Source of the DNA: Legionella drozanskii LLAP-1 | GTDB lineage: Bacteria; Pseudomonadota; Gammaproteobacteria; Legionellales; Legionellaceae | Length of the DNA: 64,000 nt | Reading direction: 5' to 3' | Assembly (NCBI RefSeq): GCF_001467585.1 | Contig: NZ_LNXY01000027.1 | Location: 505,988-569,987 of the forward strand | Shown: positions 9,298-18,489 of the stretch, one piece after another | Layout: the number at the start of each line of letters is the position of its first letter | How positions within the stretch are numbered: position 1 is the stretch's first letter | Translations under genes and position numbers: made by a program | Notes under the pieces: generated by a model | Told to the model about the DNA's origin: nothing | What the model saw: only the letters and a program-made list of their open reading frames with translations | Database searches by the model: none

Positions 9298-10107
9298 TCA
9301 ACTATCTTGCTGACTAAACCTGATCACTCTTCCTGAGGTGGTTAGGATGCGCCCTTGATTTGGATCAATCAATTTAATAACACCGTAACCGGTAATTTGG
9401 GTTCCTTCTCTAACGGTAAGTGTAGACCCATTTGGAGCAATTAACCAAGCCCGGCCAGGTATAACTGCTTGGATATAATAAATCGGTAAAGTGATTGGTT
9501 TTGTAACAACAGGTCGAACCGGTGGAGGCTTTGGTTTTGTCCTTTCTGTGAGTATAGCAATTTGGGTGGATTGTTGATCAACTTTGCTAGCCAGAACACT
9601 AATTATTCGGTTAAGACTAGCAATTTTTTCAGAGAGATCATTCACATTTGAATTGATACCACCTAATTGATTATTCACTGAATTGATTTCAGAGCGAACA
9701 TTCTGTTCCGAAATCTCTAAATCAGAAAGCTTCTGGGTGACTTGCGAATTATCCACCGTTGGCTGAGTCACTGGCGCAATCTGAACGGGTTGTACTGCCT
9801 GAACGGGCGGCGCTTCCACTGGGGGCGGAGCTTGTTGAGTCGTAGTAGTTATTGAAGGAACAATGGTATCCTCAGCTGCTTTGCGATGAGCCCAATAAGA
9901 TCCAAAAAATTTATAACCTAGCATGACAAGAACAATGAGAATAACCGCAATCAATGCATTACGCAGAATATTCTTACCTGGGCGAGGCTGCCTTCTTTCT
10001 AGTTCCTCTTCTCCGCCGGCAATAGGTTCTTCATCTCCTATATGATCAGAACCCATTGAATCTAAGTCAGCGAACTGATATTCATCATTGTACTCATTAT
10101 CTGCCAT
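9298..10107 (-). CDS. icmG: Type IVB core-complex protein IcmG/DotF
   Basis: A 269-residue bitopic inner-membrane protein of the Dot/Icm core. An acidic cytoplasmic N-terminus (about 48 residues) is followed by one membrane helix (ALIAVILIVLVMLGYKFF). Next come a Pro/Gln-rich linker (PPPVEAPPVQAVQPVQ), a predicted coiled coil (VTQKLSDLEISEQNVRSEIN onward to about residue 190), and a C-terminal domain containing PGRAWLIAPNGSTLTVREG. This layout is that of Legionella DotF, which recruits and stabilises DotG/DotH. The gap to icmE is 19 bp. Confidence 0.96.
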   Translation of the reverse strand: MADNEYNDEYQFADLDSMGSDHIGDEEPIAGGEEELERRQPRPGKNILRNALIAVILIVLVMLGYKFFGSYWAHRKAAEDTIVPSITTTTQQAPPPVEAPPVQAVQPVQIAPVTQPTVDNSQVTQKLSDLEISEQNVRSEINSVNNQLGGINSNVNDLSEKIASLNRIISVLASKVDQQSTQIAILTERTKPKPPPVRPVVTKPITLPIYYIQAVIPGRAWLIAPNGSTLTVREGTQITGYGVIKLIDPNQGRILTTSGRVIRFSQQDS

Positions 10108-10126
10108 TTCTTACCTGCTCATCATG

Positions 10127-13100
10127 TTAAAGTGAGGTCACGTCTTGAGTGAATAATATCCCCAAAGCAGTGCCCGAATAAACTTCGACAGTCGTTGGCG
10201 TACTAAACTGCTGCTGAGCAACCTGTCCCCATGCTTTACCGAGTGTTGCCAATCCAATTACCGCATTTTGCAGCGCTGACCGGCCAATGCCATTCTGGAC
10301 GGTTATATTTTGACCACCTCCAGTACCACCAATCGTTACAGTTGTATTTGCTGATTGGAAGGCATTACCAAAACCTTCCAGGAAGGAAGAAGCAAACAAC
10401 GAACCATAGCGTAACAAATAATGATGATTGGTATTGCTTGATATGGCTGTACGCGCCGTATTAGGGTCAATCGCATAAGCACTGATTGAAGTCGTTTTAG
10501 GAGCACCAGGTACAGACATGGTATTGAAACTAATCACCATCTTTTCTGCATTAGTGGGTAAGTTAAAACTGCCAATTAATTTTGCACCTTTCAATTTACC
10601 TGAAACAATCGTTGCGAGTATAGGGCCTGGCTCATCGCTATTAACTGAAGTATCAAGCACTGCAAAAAGGACATCACCTGTTTTAATTAAAGCCCCTTGC
10701 GGTCTGAGTGGAGCATTATCTCCTTCTGCTTCAGGGCCTTGCGCAATTAAAGAGCGACCCTTAGCTATTCCAGTCATACTTGAATCCTTTTTATCCTCAT
10801 TACCTGCAACATAGGTCTGAGTAGTCACTTTTTGCCAAGCGCTCAGGGATTGATTTGCTGTACCTAGCATCTGCGAAGTACGCTGTTGAATTTTTTGCTG
10901 ATATTTCTGATCAGCCAATTGTTGATTTTGCTTTCTTAAAATATCTTGGAGTTTTTTAGCATTGGCTGCCTGAGCAGTTACTGCGGCGTTAGGTGTTTGT
11001 CCAGGTAACCCAGGGAGGCTAGGAATTGGGGAAACATTAGATGGAGCGGCCCCAGGAATATTAGCGCCTCCTAAACCTGCAACTTCTGTAGTTAGTCCCG
11101 CGTTCTTGATATCGGCATCACTATAACCTGCATTTTTTAAATCCGCAGCGGAATATCCTGCATTAGCTAAATCTTTAGCGGGATAACCAGCCTGGCGTAA
11201 GGCTGTGGCATCAAAACCAGCGTCTTTTAAATCTTTAGCACTAAAACCTGCATTTTTAAGATCGGCCGCACTAAATCCTGCATCACGCAACTCTTTCGCA
11301 GAGAATCCAGCATTTTTAAGATCCGCGGCACTAAAACCTGCATTTTTTAACTCACCCGCAGTAAAACCAGCATCTCTCAATTCCTTCGCGGTATAGCCTG
11401 CAGCTTTCATAGCTGCCGCACTACAACCTAAGGTTTGTTTGATCGTAGTAGCTGACACGCCCGCTGCACGTGCTGCTTGTAAAGAAGCAACACTACAATC
11501 GGCTGTCCGTCCTGCCGCGATAACTGCTGCACCGCCTACACCAGCTTGTCTAAGTTGATCTGGACTAAAACCAGCATCCAATAACTCTTTTGGAGTAAAA
11601 CCGGCATCGGATAGTGCTTTTGCACCATAACCAGCATTTTTTAAAGCCGCAGCACTACAACCATTTAAATCTCGAATGCGTTTTGCAGATACACCAAGAT
11701 TAAACAACTGCTTTAGTTTTGCGGGATCACAATCATCAGCCCGAATGGCATCATCAGTCAATGCTCCTCGCACCTGATCAGGCGTATAGCCTGCCGCTAA
11801 AAGTTGCTGAGGAGTAAAACCTGCTTCAGCAAGCTGTTTTGCATCATAACCGGCAGCTTTTAATTGCGCAGCATTACAGCCATTCAAAGAGCGAATTTTT
11901 GCAGCAGAAACGCCTTGAGCAAAGAGGACTTTCAATTTATTGGGATCGCAATCTGATGCACGGATGGCATCATCACTAAGGCTTGCTGCACGAATTTGTT
12001 CGGGTGTAAATCCTGCATTCGCTAAATCGGCATCAGTAAAACCTGCGTCTTTTAGTGCTTTTGCACTACAACCAGCATATTGTTTTATGAGTCTAGCGCT
12101 GACACCTGCAAGACGTTCTTTCTTGAGTGCCTCAACGTCACAGCCTGCACTCTTGATATCCGCAGGACTAATACCAGGCGGTAACTCCGATTCCGCTGAT
12201 GAGATTTCACCAGGTGTATAACCTGCATTAGCAAGGTCATCGGGGCTGAATCCGGCATTCAATAAATCTCTTGCGGTATACCCTGCCTGTCTAAGTTCTG
12301 CAGGTGTAAATCCAGCATTTTTGAGATCAGCAGCACTAAACCCTGCATTCCTTAAATCGGCAGGACTATAACCTGCTGCTTTTAATTGAGCTGCACTACA
12401 ACCATTTATCCGACGAATTGCTGCAGCACTAACTCCGGACGCACGTAAACGTTTTAACGCATCGACCTGACAATCTGCTTTGCGAACATCTGCTTCGCTG
12501 ATGCCATTCGGTAAGCCACTTGCTTTCGCAATATCATCATCGGAGAATCCTGCTCCTTTTAACTCGCCGTCAGAAAAACCACCGTCTTTCATTTGCTGAG
12601 CCGTAAAACCAGCATTACGCAATTCGCAAGCATCGAATCCGCAAAGACGTAATCGACCTGCCGTAAAGCCTGCGTCTTTCAACTGACGTGCATTAAACCC
12701 AGATGCTCTTAATTCTTTGCAAGAGCAAATTTGTTGCAAGTCACTGATCTGATAACCATTATCTTTTAATTGAGTACAAGTACAACCTGCTTTTAAATCC
12801 GTCAGCTTAGCACCTTGACTTACTACATTAGCAACTTCCGCTTTACTACAACTGCTATTTTGTAATGATTGTATCCAGCTATTACGCTGTGTTCCGGCTT
12901 CATCTTCACGAGCGAGGGTTGCAAATCCCACTCCCCCTTGGCCGTTTGGTGGCTGATCTATCGGTTGTACACCCGCACCTAATTCTTGAGTGCGGATAAT
13001 CGTGGGGATTGCGCTGCCCCCCGTTTTGAGTGCAGAAGTAGCTTGATCGACATTTTGTGCTTGTTGTAATTTCGCATATTGCACTGTTGGGTTTAGTGCC

Positions 13101-13288
13101 CCGGGAATGGATTGAATTCCTGGCGCATTAGATACATTCGATGAAACATTACCTATTTCATTTGATACTTTTAATTTGAAAAAACCAATAACTACCGCAG
13201 TAATCAGCAATATAGCAGTGAATACAATGATCACTCGTGTCCGAGTATTAGTAAATAGCGATTTAAGATTCTCTTTTCTACCTGCCAT
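10127..13288 (-). CDS. icmE: Type IVB core-complex protein IcmE/DotG (VirB10-like, repeat-rich)
   Basis: A 1053-residue protein spanning the envelope and forming the secretion channel core. It has one N-terminal membrane helix (about residues 17-37), a linker, then a long repeat region (about 150-735) of five- and ten-residue units of the type LKNAGFSAAD. A VirB10/TrbI-like C-terminal domain follows (KTGDVLFAVLDTSVNSDEPG onward). Length is close to L. pneumophila DotG (about 1048). Five modules within the repeats carry cysteines exactly 24 residues apart (273/297, 383/407, 447/471, 520/544, 598/622). The gene begins 4 bp after the icmK stop. Confidence 0.97.
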   Translation of the reverse strand: MAGRKENLKSLFTNTRTRVIIVFTAILLITAVVIGFFKLKVSNEIGNVSSNVSNAPGIQSIPGALNPTVQYAKLQQAQNVDQATSALKTGGSAIPTIIRTQELGAGVQPIDQPPNGQGGVGFATLAREDEAGTQRNSWIQSLQNSSCSKAEVANVVSQGAKLTDLKAGCTCTQLKDNGYQISDLQQICSCKELRASGFNARQLKDAGFTAGRLRLCGFDACELRNAGFTAQQMKDGGFSDGELKGAGFSDDDIAKASGLPNGISEADVRKADCQVDALKRLRASGVSAAAIRRINGCSAAQLKAAGYSPADLRNAGFSAADLKNAGFTPAELRQAGYTARDLLNAGFSPDDLANAGYTPGEISSAESELPPGISPADIKSAGCDVEALKKERLAGVSARLIKQYAGCSAKALKDAGFTDADLANAGFTPEQIRAASLSDDAIRASDCDPNKLKVLFAQGVSAAKIRSLNGCNAAQLKAAGYDAKQLAEAGFTPQQLLAAGYTPDQVRGALTDDAIRADDCDPAKLKQLFNLGVSAKRIRDLNGCSAAALKNAGYGAKALSDAGFTPKELLDAGFSPDQLRQAGVGGAAVIAAGRTADCSVASLQAARAAGVSATTIKQTLGCSAAAMKAAGYTAKELRDAGFTAGELKNAGFSAADLKNAGFSAKELRDAGFSAADLKNAGFSAKDLKDAGFDATALRQAGYPAKDLANAGYSAADLKNAGYSDADIKNAGLTTEVAGLGGANIPGAAPSNVSPIPSLPGLPGQTPNAAVTAQAANAKKLQDILRKQNQQLADQKYQQKIQQRTSQMLGTANQSLSAWQKVTTQTYVAGNEDKKDSSMTGIAKGRSLIAQGPEAEGDNAPLRPQGALIKTGDVLFAVLDTSVNSDEPGPILATIVSGKLKGAKLIGSFNLPTNAEKMVISFNTMSVPGAPKTTSISAYAIDPNTARTAISSNTNHHYLLRYGSLFASSFLEGFGNAFQSANTTVTIGGTGGGQNITVQNGIGRSALQNAVIGLATLGKAWGQVAQQQFSTPTTVEVYSGTALGILFTQDVTSL
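11083..12841 (-). repeat. Coding repeat array within icmE (pentapeptide-like units)
   Basis: Degenerate 15- and 30-bp units encode A-x-x-L-(K/R)-x-A-G-(F/Y)-(S/T/D). They account for roughly 585 codons and produce several antisense open frames rich in Ala, Ser and Pro. Units are most alike near 11110-11400 (residues 630-725), suggesting recent unit gain there. This is a protein repeat, not a CRISPR or intergenic repeat. Confidence 0.9.
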
Positions 13289-13292
13289 TTGA

Positions 13293-14402
13293 TTATAACC
13301 CTTCTACCTTGAGCTGCATAACTTTTCCATGCCATGAAACGAGTAGCACTGGTGATTTTTGCATCTCATAAGCATGCATACCATCTGCGCTAGTCATACT
13401 TCCTATCCAGCCTGGAGATAAAATTGTAAGATTTGTTCTGACATACATTCTGTCATTAAGTATCCATGCCCTCGCATCGCCACCGCTTACTGTTAAGCGT
13501 TGGCTTCCTGCGGGGGGTACTCCATCTAGCACGTGCAAAAGAACATCATTTGCGCTAGGGGGTAAACCCTCTTCCATAGGCATCGTTTTAGCATTAGGAC
13601 CAAAGCCTTGAATTCTTAAGTCTACTCGATAGTCTACCGCTTTCTGGCCAGGAATAAGGGTTAACATAACTGGGGTATTTAAACCACGTAGTCTTACAGC
13701 AAGGTTGCCATAATTGTATAATTTTAAGGCTTGAATCATGAGGGTATTACTTGTTTTATCCCATTGAATATTAAAAGCGGAAGGATCGCCTAAATCGTAG
13801 GCGCTAATTGGCCAAGGAGCTCCAGTTGAATCTAGAAAAACCAATGAAGACACAAATCCTTGAGATAAACGAATAACAGGTGGGGTAGAACCTGGCGATA
13901 AGTTAACAATTTGTGAGGTTGCTGTCGGTTTCGGTGGGGTTCCAGCTGTAGAGGCTTCAGCAAATTCGTTGGAATGATAGAGTTGCTTCAAGCGAAGAAT
14001 CTGCTCCGGGGTAAGCGGGAATAATTGTCTAGTTACCCCTTCAAAAGCCTTAATATCAATTAATTCATTATCCTCAGTAGTTAAAACAGCTTCAGCATTT
14101 TGTTGTCCGGCTGTAGGACTGGCGCCTGCAGCTGCAAGAGGTGGAACAACCCTTCCTGTCGATGTTCTTGGATTAGGTGCATCAGCTAATTTATTAGGCT
14201 GAGCTGCTTGGTTAGCTCCCCCAGTTGGTTGAGGAGGAGTTATACCTGATTGAGATAAGCGTTGCTGTAAAAGACGAAGCTGCTGAAGGGCTTGCTGTGC
14301 GGAATCAGTTTCCGCAGTCGCATGCGCTAAAAAAGAGATAGAATTAGCCATAAGCACTATGGCCAATCCGATGTAAGGGAATAAATTCTTCTTTTTCTTC
14401 AT
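13293..14402 (-). CDS. icmK: Type IVB outer-membrane core protein IcmK/DotH
   Basis: A 369-residue secreted protein that, with DotC and DotD, forms the outer-membrane ring of the Dot/Icm core. An N-terminal signal peptide is visible (basic KKKK, then a hydrophobic core, then AHA-TAETD). A Pro/Gln-rich linker follows and then a beta-rich C-terminal domain (VRLRGLNTPVMLTLIPG; DVLLHVLDGVPPAGSQRL). Length resembles L. pneumophila DotH (about 360). The start codon overlaps the icmL stop (ATGA), indicating coupling. Confidence 0.96.
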   Translation of the reverse strand: MKKKKNLFPYIGLAIVLMANSISFLAHATAETDSAQQALQQLRLLQQRLSQSGITPPQPTGGANQAAQPNKLADAPNPRTSTGRVVPPLAAAGASPTAGQQNAEAVLTTEDNELIDIKAFEGVTRQLFPLTPEQILRLKQLYHSNEFAEASTAGTPPKPTATSQIVNLSPGSTPPVIRLSQGFVSSLVFLDSTGAPWPISAYDLGDPSAFNIQWDKTSNTLMIQALKLYNYGNLAVRLRGLNTPVMLTLIPGQKAVDYRVDLRIQGFGPNAKTMPMEEGLPPSANDVLLHVLDGVPPAGSQRLTVSGGDARAWILNDRMYVRTNLTILSPGWIGSMTSADGMHAYEMQKSPVLLVSWHGKVMQLKVEGL

Positions 14403-15040
14403 TGACCTATTCCACCACTAGCAGGGCCTACCACAAATTGAGCTATACCAATGCCGCGTGGAGAATTCAAGGTCGATACGCGTGTTATCAACATTGTCAC
14501 CACATTATTTTGTTGAGAAAATTCGCTAGCACTTTGATAAGTAACCAAAATGGGCATTTGTACCCGCCAGGAATAAACTCCATTTAATAAACCTTTTTGT
14601 AAAATGATCGGAGCACGAGTAGCCACCGCCGACACAATAAGTTTTTTTGCTTTAACCGCATCTAAGTTGTTGGACTGCTGTAAAGCATTCAAAAACTGTG
14701 TCCATCCATCCGAAGTAAAAAATCCAGATGACGCTTGTAGTTCATCGCGATAATTCACGAAGTTATAGGTAAATGCTGCAATCGCAGCCTGGTTTGCCCA
14801 TTGCAATACTGCTGAGTCCGATTGATTAGGTTCGTCTAAAGGGTACAAGGGAGTAATTCGACCACTTATACTTGTCGCAAAATATTTGGGTGCGGGCGGA
14901 TGCGTTAACATATAGACCAAAAGCGAAGCCAAAATAAAATTAATAAGAACAGAAAATAATAAAGCAAATATAATCTTACGTTGACCATCACGATAAAATT
15001 CATTTCTCAGTTTAACAGCAGTTAGAGCATCTTGAGCCAT
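14399..15040 (-). CDS. icmL: Type IVB inner-membrane protein IcmL/DotI
   Basis: A 213-residue bitopic protein with a single N-terminal helix (IIFALLFSVLINFILASLLVYML) and a periplasmic NTF2/VirB8-like domain. In L. pneumophila it forms a hetero-complex with DotJ in the inner membrane. ATG 15040 is selected because GAGG lies five or six bases upstream and the result has the length of known DotI; an upstream extension to 15130 would run into icmM. It has the same N-terminal layout as IcmM, its partial paralogue. Confidence 0.96.
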   Translation of the reverse strand: MAQDALTAVKLRNEFYRDGQRKIIFALLFSVLINFILASLLVYMLTHPPAPKYFATSISGRITPLYPLDEPNQSDSAVLQWANQAAIAAFTYNFVNYRDELQASSGFFTSDGWTQFLNALQQSNNLDAVKAKKLIVSAVATRAPIILQKGLLNGVYSWRVQMPILVTYQSASEFSQQNNVVTMLITRVSTLNSPRGIGIAQFVVGPASGGIGQ

Positions 15041-15050
15041 AAGTTCCTCA

Positions 15051-15335
15051 TTATTGCGGTATGACCTTAACGGTATTATTCTCAATTGGATCAGGTGCAA
15101 GCAATGGCGTTGCCGAGTAATTCGGCTCATCCATTGGTTTTAATTGGATCGGTGGAGTAATGCCACTTGTCGCATAAAAATCACGTTCAGGTTGGTGGAA
15201 ATAGAGGTAGTAAATAGCCAGTCCTAATAATATATTGATAATCAACGAAATAATAAGAGTTCTTCCTCCCATTCGATAAGTGCGAACATAAAAGGATTTA
15301 GAATTTATTATTGTATTCCAAGTCTCTCGACTCAT
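15051..15335 (-). CDS. icmM: Type IVB inner-membrane protein IcmM/DotJ
   Basis: A 94-residue protein resembling the first half of IcmL/DotI: a short cytoplasmic N-terminus, one membrane helix (TLIISLIINILLGLAIYYLYF), then a periplasmic tail (FYATSGITPPIQLKPMDEPN) that parallels the YFATSISGRITPLYPLDEPN segment of IcmL. This fits the established DotI/DotJ partial-paralogue pairing. Size equals L. pneumophila DotJ. It lies 10 bp upstream of icmL and 11 bp downstream of icmN. Confidence 0.95.
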   Translation of the reverse strand: MSRETWNTIINSKSFYVRTYRMGGRTLIISLIINILLGLAIYYLYFHQPERDFYATSGITPPIQLKPMDEPNYSATPLLAPDPIENNTVKVIPQ

Positions 15336-15346
15336 CGCTGCCTCAT

Positions 15347-15925
15347 CTAAACAATTGCATCTCTGAAAGTAATCTCGATGCGTGAATTAGGTGATTTATC
15401 ACCACCCGAAGTGTACCCCATTATCGGTTTATCACTTCCCATTCCTTCGGTAAAAATAAAACGACTATCAATGCCTTGTGACCATAAATAATCGCCAACC
15501 GCTCTTGCTCTCGCTAATGTTAAAGCATGTTCACGTCTCTCGGAAACATATTTCCCACTAAAACCGGTAATATTTACAGCAACTTTACGGAATTGCTTTA
15601 AAAACCGCACCACATTATTGAGTAATCCATAAGAAGCCCAGGTTAATTGAGGGGATTGGTTTGGAAACAGTGAAGCAGAAGGGATACTGATTAAATAATC
15701 TTGACCTATAGTAATGACGGCAACACCGCAGCGCTTAAGACTTTTTTGCAATCCTATTATTGCTCTATCTTCTGCGCCTTCTACTTTATAGGGTAACTTC
15801 AAAGCCTCGCCTTCCAAAGGACGATACACCCTTAACTTCCCACACCCCGTTAGGATTATAAGTGCAAGTAGAGTAACAACATGCCATGTTGAAATAGCAA
15901 ATAAACCAACACGCAATCGTCTCAC
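15347..15925 (-). CDS. icmN: Type IVB lipoprotein IcmN/DotK (OmpA-like domain)
   Basis: A 192-residue outer-membrane lipoprotein with a signal sequence ending in a lipobox (LIILTGC) and an OmpA/MotB-like peptidoglycan-binding domain in the C-terminal half (VNITGFSGKYVSERREHALTL, then SRFIFTEGMGSDKP and NSRIEITF). In Legionella DotK decorates the outer-membrane core. The start is GTG 15925, preceded by GAGGGG. A 218-bp gap separates it from icmO, the longest in the operon, and may hold an internal promoter, but no strong -35/-10 pair was seen. Confidence 0.93.
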   Translation of the reverse strand: MRRLRVGLFAISTWHVVTLLALIILTGCGKLRVYRPLEGEALKLPYKVEGAEDRAIIGLQKSLKRCGVAVITIGQDYLISIPSASLFPNQSPQLTWASYGLLNNVVRFLKQFRKVAVNITGFSGKYVSERREHALTLARARAVGDYLWSQGIDSRFIFTEGMGSDKPIMGYTSGGDKSPNSRIEITFRDAIV

Positions 15926-16143
15926 CTAAACCCCTCAGATTCATTAAATATAGACCTACCCATAGTAATGAAATAAAAACATACAAATCATTGCGTTACA
16001 AGCAGTTCTTGAAAATTCTAATAATTAAGCTAAGTTCCATGGCAAAGAAAGCAATATTTGCTCTACCATGATTAGTTCCATTGTTTGGTATTTGTAAGCG
16101 CTGGGTTTTTGCGGCAATAATCTGCGTTAGTATTAGCTTAAGA

Positions 16144-18489
16144 TTAGGTTTCTTCTTGAGCCTTAGCTTTTGCTTTTTCCCGTTCGCTGGCAATCTTATT
16201 TGCAAGCTCACTCACCATGAGCGTTAAGTCCTCAGGATTAATCGCATCACGTTCATAGGGGGGATAACTTGTTGCCATTTGGAAATCTTTGATTAATTCA
16301 TTGGCCACGGTTCCAGCATATTTATCTTTTGCTCCACTGGCCCGCTCAACGGCAGAAAGATAATTCCTCGTCTCATTAATCGGCAGTAAGGGCATTGAAA
16401 ATTGTTCAATATCTTTAACCAATAATGGTAAGCCAACTCCAGAACGACGCAGTCTACTAAAGATAGTCAATGCCCCCTCTTCCTCTTCTTCAACTAATTC
16501 TTCGATGGGCTCAGGTTCGTGGAAACCATGGAATGCCAGCAAGGCTGCTACACCCCGTTCAATAGGCTCAGTAATATTGGATTCGTGCAGCGCTTTAGTA
16601 ATTAAGGTAATTTCTTCCGTTTCAACGGTTTTGTCGATACTGAGACTACCGCTGTCCAATACTTGTTGGAAGCCAGCAAGTTGTTTCTGTAATTTAATTA
16701 AATAATCATCGGGTGGTGGTTCAACTTTTAAGAATTGATTCAGCTTCAAGTGCTTAACTGGCGACGGATTAGCATAAAACATCCGCGCTCGCACAATCTT
16801 GGATTTGAAGAAGATATGCGCCTCACCTTCGGTTTGATCTTTTAAATCTAATAAATCGATACGAGAGCGTTTTTCAAAAGAAGAACTTTTCGTATCCATA
16901 TAGCTATTGGCAATGCTCGTATCTTTGGTTTGGAATGAATCCACTTTAGTTACATACGCTTCGCCTGCAGTTTTGGTGAAAAAGTCCCAGGTTTCTCCTG
17001 GGTCCTCAAGCTTCATACAAATTTTTATGTTGGTATTCGCACCGATTGAAGCGGCTTCTTCTTTTGACGCTTTTTGGAATGCAGGTAAATCTTGTCCTGC
17101 AAAAATTGCGGAGAAGCCAAGCGAACGCGCCTGCGCAGGTACAACAGCAAAACCTTGTACGGCGTAATAACCATACTCATCCAAAATACACATATAAGGG
17201 GTAGGTGCATTGGTGGGTTTTCTTAAAATAACATCGCGATAATCACCTTCCACTTGATCGCCCAAACCTGCAGCCATCATTGCTTTTAAGGAAGAGACAA
17301 TGACCTTGCCTAAGTTGGATAATTCATCGGGTGATTTTTCCAAAGCAGGTAACAACACAACCAGAATACGTCGGTTAAGTACAACGTCTTTAAAGTCCAC
17401 TTCTGCTAAATTAGTTCTAATGATATGGCCATAAGTATCGGCAAGTGATGAAAATACCCGCACCAACTGCATGGTAATAAAACCATGCTGCTCTAAAACC
17501 TGTGAAACTTGCTTACCTTTTTTCTCTTTATTGTAACCTGGTAAGTTGAAAACATAGTTACGCAGCGGATCCGTAACTAGTTTAGGTACTGATTCAATAT
17601 TGATGCTTTCCTGTTCATCACGTGGAAAGACTTTGTCGATCACTATCGCCTCTAAACGTTGTAGATCAAAGTAATTTCTTATGGTATTTGCATCAAGTAA
17701 AAGAGCGCCCTCATCGCGCATGTAGACGAGCAATTTCATCAGTGCTTCAACGAAACTAATCGCACGACCTTTCCACATATCGCCGTCAGATGACTGCTGA
17801 GAAGATCCCATCAAACTGACTACAAGCTGAGTTAACATGCTTGAGGAGCCCTGACAGAAAGGGTTAAGTGTATTGGATAGACGTTTTTCTTGAGGGCCAA
17901 TAATATCTCGAGCACCTGTCATGAAGTTAATCAGCAATAAATCGTCTTCTCGACCCATGCTGCGCACCATGGAAAACACTTTAGCATAGAGAGAGTTATC
18001 TCCTTTTCCATCGACATAAATAAAACCACTTGCCTGCACTAAGGCATTGTAAGCGAGTGAAACTAAAGCTTCCGTTTTACCGCTACCGGTAGAACCAAAA
18101 ATTAACGCATGAGTTCTTAAATCGTCGTTAGCAAACCATAATTCTTCATTGGTTTTTCGGTCATTACCAAAAAAAGCAATACCTCGGGCAATATTCGGAG
18201 TGCCCACTCCAGGCTTTAAGTCATTGTAATCTTTCACTCTGGCAATTTGAGGCAATCTAAAGGGTAATTTTTGTTTGCGGGAATAGCTAAAAAGAAAAAA
18301 TAAAAATCCCAAGACCAGGACTAAACTTGCAATTTCAGGAAGATAGTAAGCAACGGCCGCTGCGGAAATTAAAAAAATAGATACATTAGTTGGGTCAGAA
18401 AAAAAATCACCCATACGTTGGCCAAGAGTACGAGTGTCCCTTAGCAATAAAGTAGGATCTATTTCATGACGCGAATCTATACCACGCAT
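16144..18489 (-). CDS. icmO: Type IV coupling ATPase IcmO/DotL
   Basis: A 781-residue VirD4-type coupling protein that receives substrates from chaperones and adaptors. Two N-terminal membrane segments lie within residues 36-69. The Walker A motif is GSTGSGKT (132-139) and Walker B is CILDEYGYY (about 435). A C-terminal tail with an acidic patch (EELVEEEEEG) and a Lys/Glu-rich end corresponds to the region that binds DotN, IcmS and IcmW in L. pneumophila. Length matches DotL (783). Its start overlaps the icmP stop (TAATG). Confidence 0.97.
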   Translation of the reverse strand: MRGIDSRHEIDPTLLLRDTRTLGQRMGDFFSDPTNVSIFLISAAAVAYYLPEIASLVLVLGFLFFLFSYSRKQKLPFRLPQIARVKDYNDLKPGVGTPNIARGIAFFGNDRKTNEELWFANDDLRTHALIFGSTGSGKTEALVSLAYNALVQASGFIYVDGKGDNSLYAKVFSMVRSMGREDDLLLINFMTGARDIIGPQEKRLSNTLNPFCQGSSSMLTQLVVSLMGSSQQSSDGDMWKGRAISFVEALMKLLVYMRDEGALLLDANTIRNYFDLQRLEAIVIDKVFPRDEQESINIESVPKLVTDPLRNYVFNLPGYNKEKKGKQVSQVLEQHGFITMQLVRVFSSLADTYGHIIRTNLAEVDFKDVVLNRRILVVLLPALEKSPDELSNLGKVIVSSLKAMMAAGLGDQVEGDYRDVILRKPTNAPTPYMCILDEYGYYAVQGFAVVPAQARSLGFSAIFAGQDLPAFQKASKEEAASIGANTNIKICMKLEDPGETWDFFTKTAGEAYVTKVDSFQTKDTSIANSYMDTKSSSFEKRSRIDLLDLKDQTEGEAHIFFKSKIVRARMFYANPSPVKHLKLNQFLKVEPPPDDYLIKLQKQLAGFQQVLDSGSLSIDKTVETEEITLITKALHESNITEPIERGVAALLAFHGFHEPEPIEELVEEEEEGALTIFSRLRRSGVGLPLLVKDIEQFSMPLLPINETRNYLSAVERASGAKDKYAGTVANELIKDFQMATSYPPYERDAINPEDLTLMVSELANKIASEREKAKAKAQEET

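Noticed and set aside
11083..12841. Regular repeats that might suggest a CRISPR array
   Set aside because: Units are 15/30 bp, in frame, degenerate at third positions and encode the known DotG repeat region; there are no unique spacers.
15996..16211. Minus-strand frame of 71 codons between icmO and icmN
   Set aside because: It overlaps the end of icmO in another frame, translates the Lys/Ala-rich tail, and has no supporting start signals.
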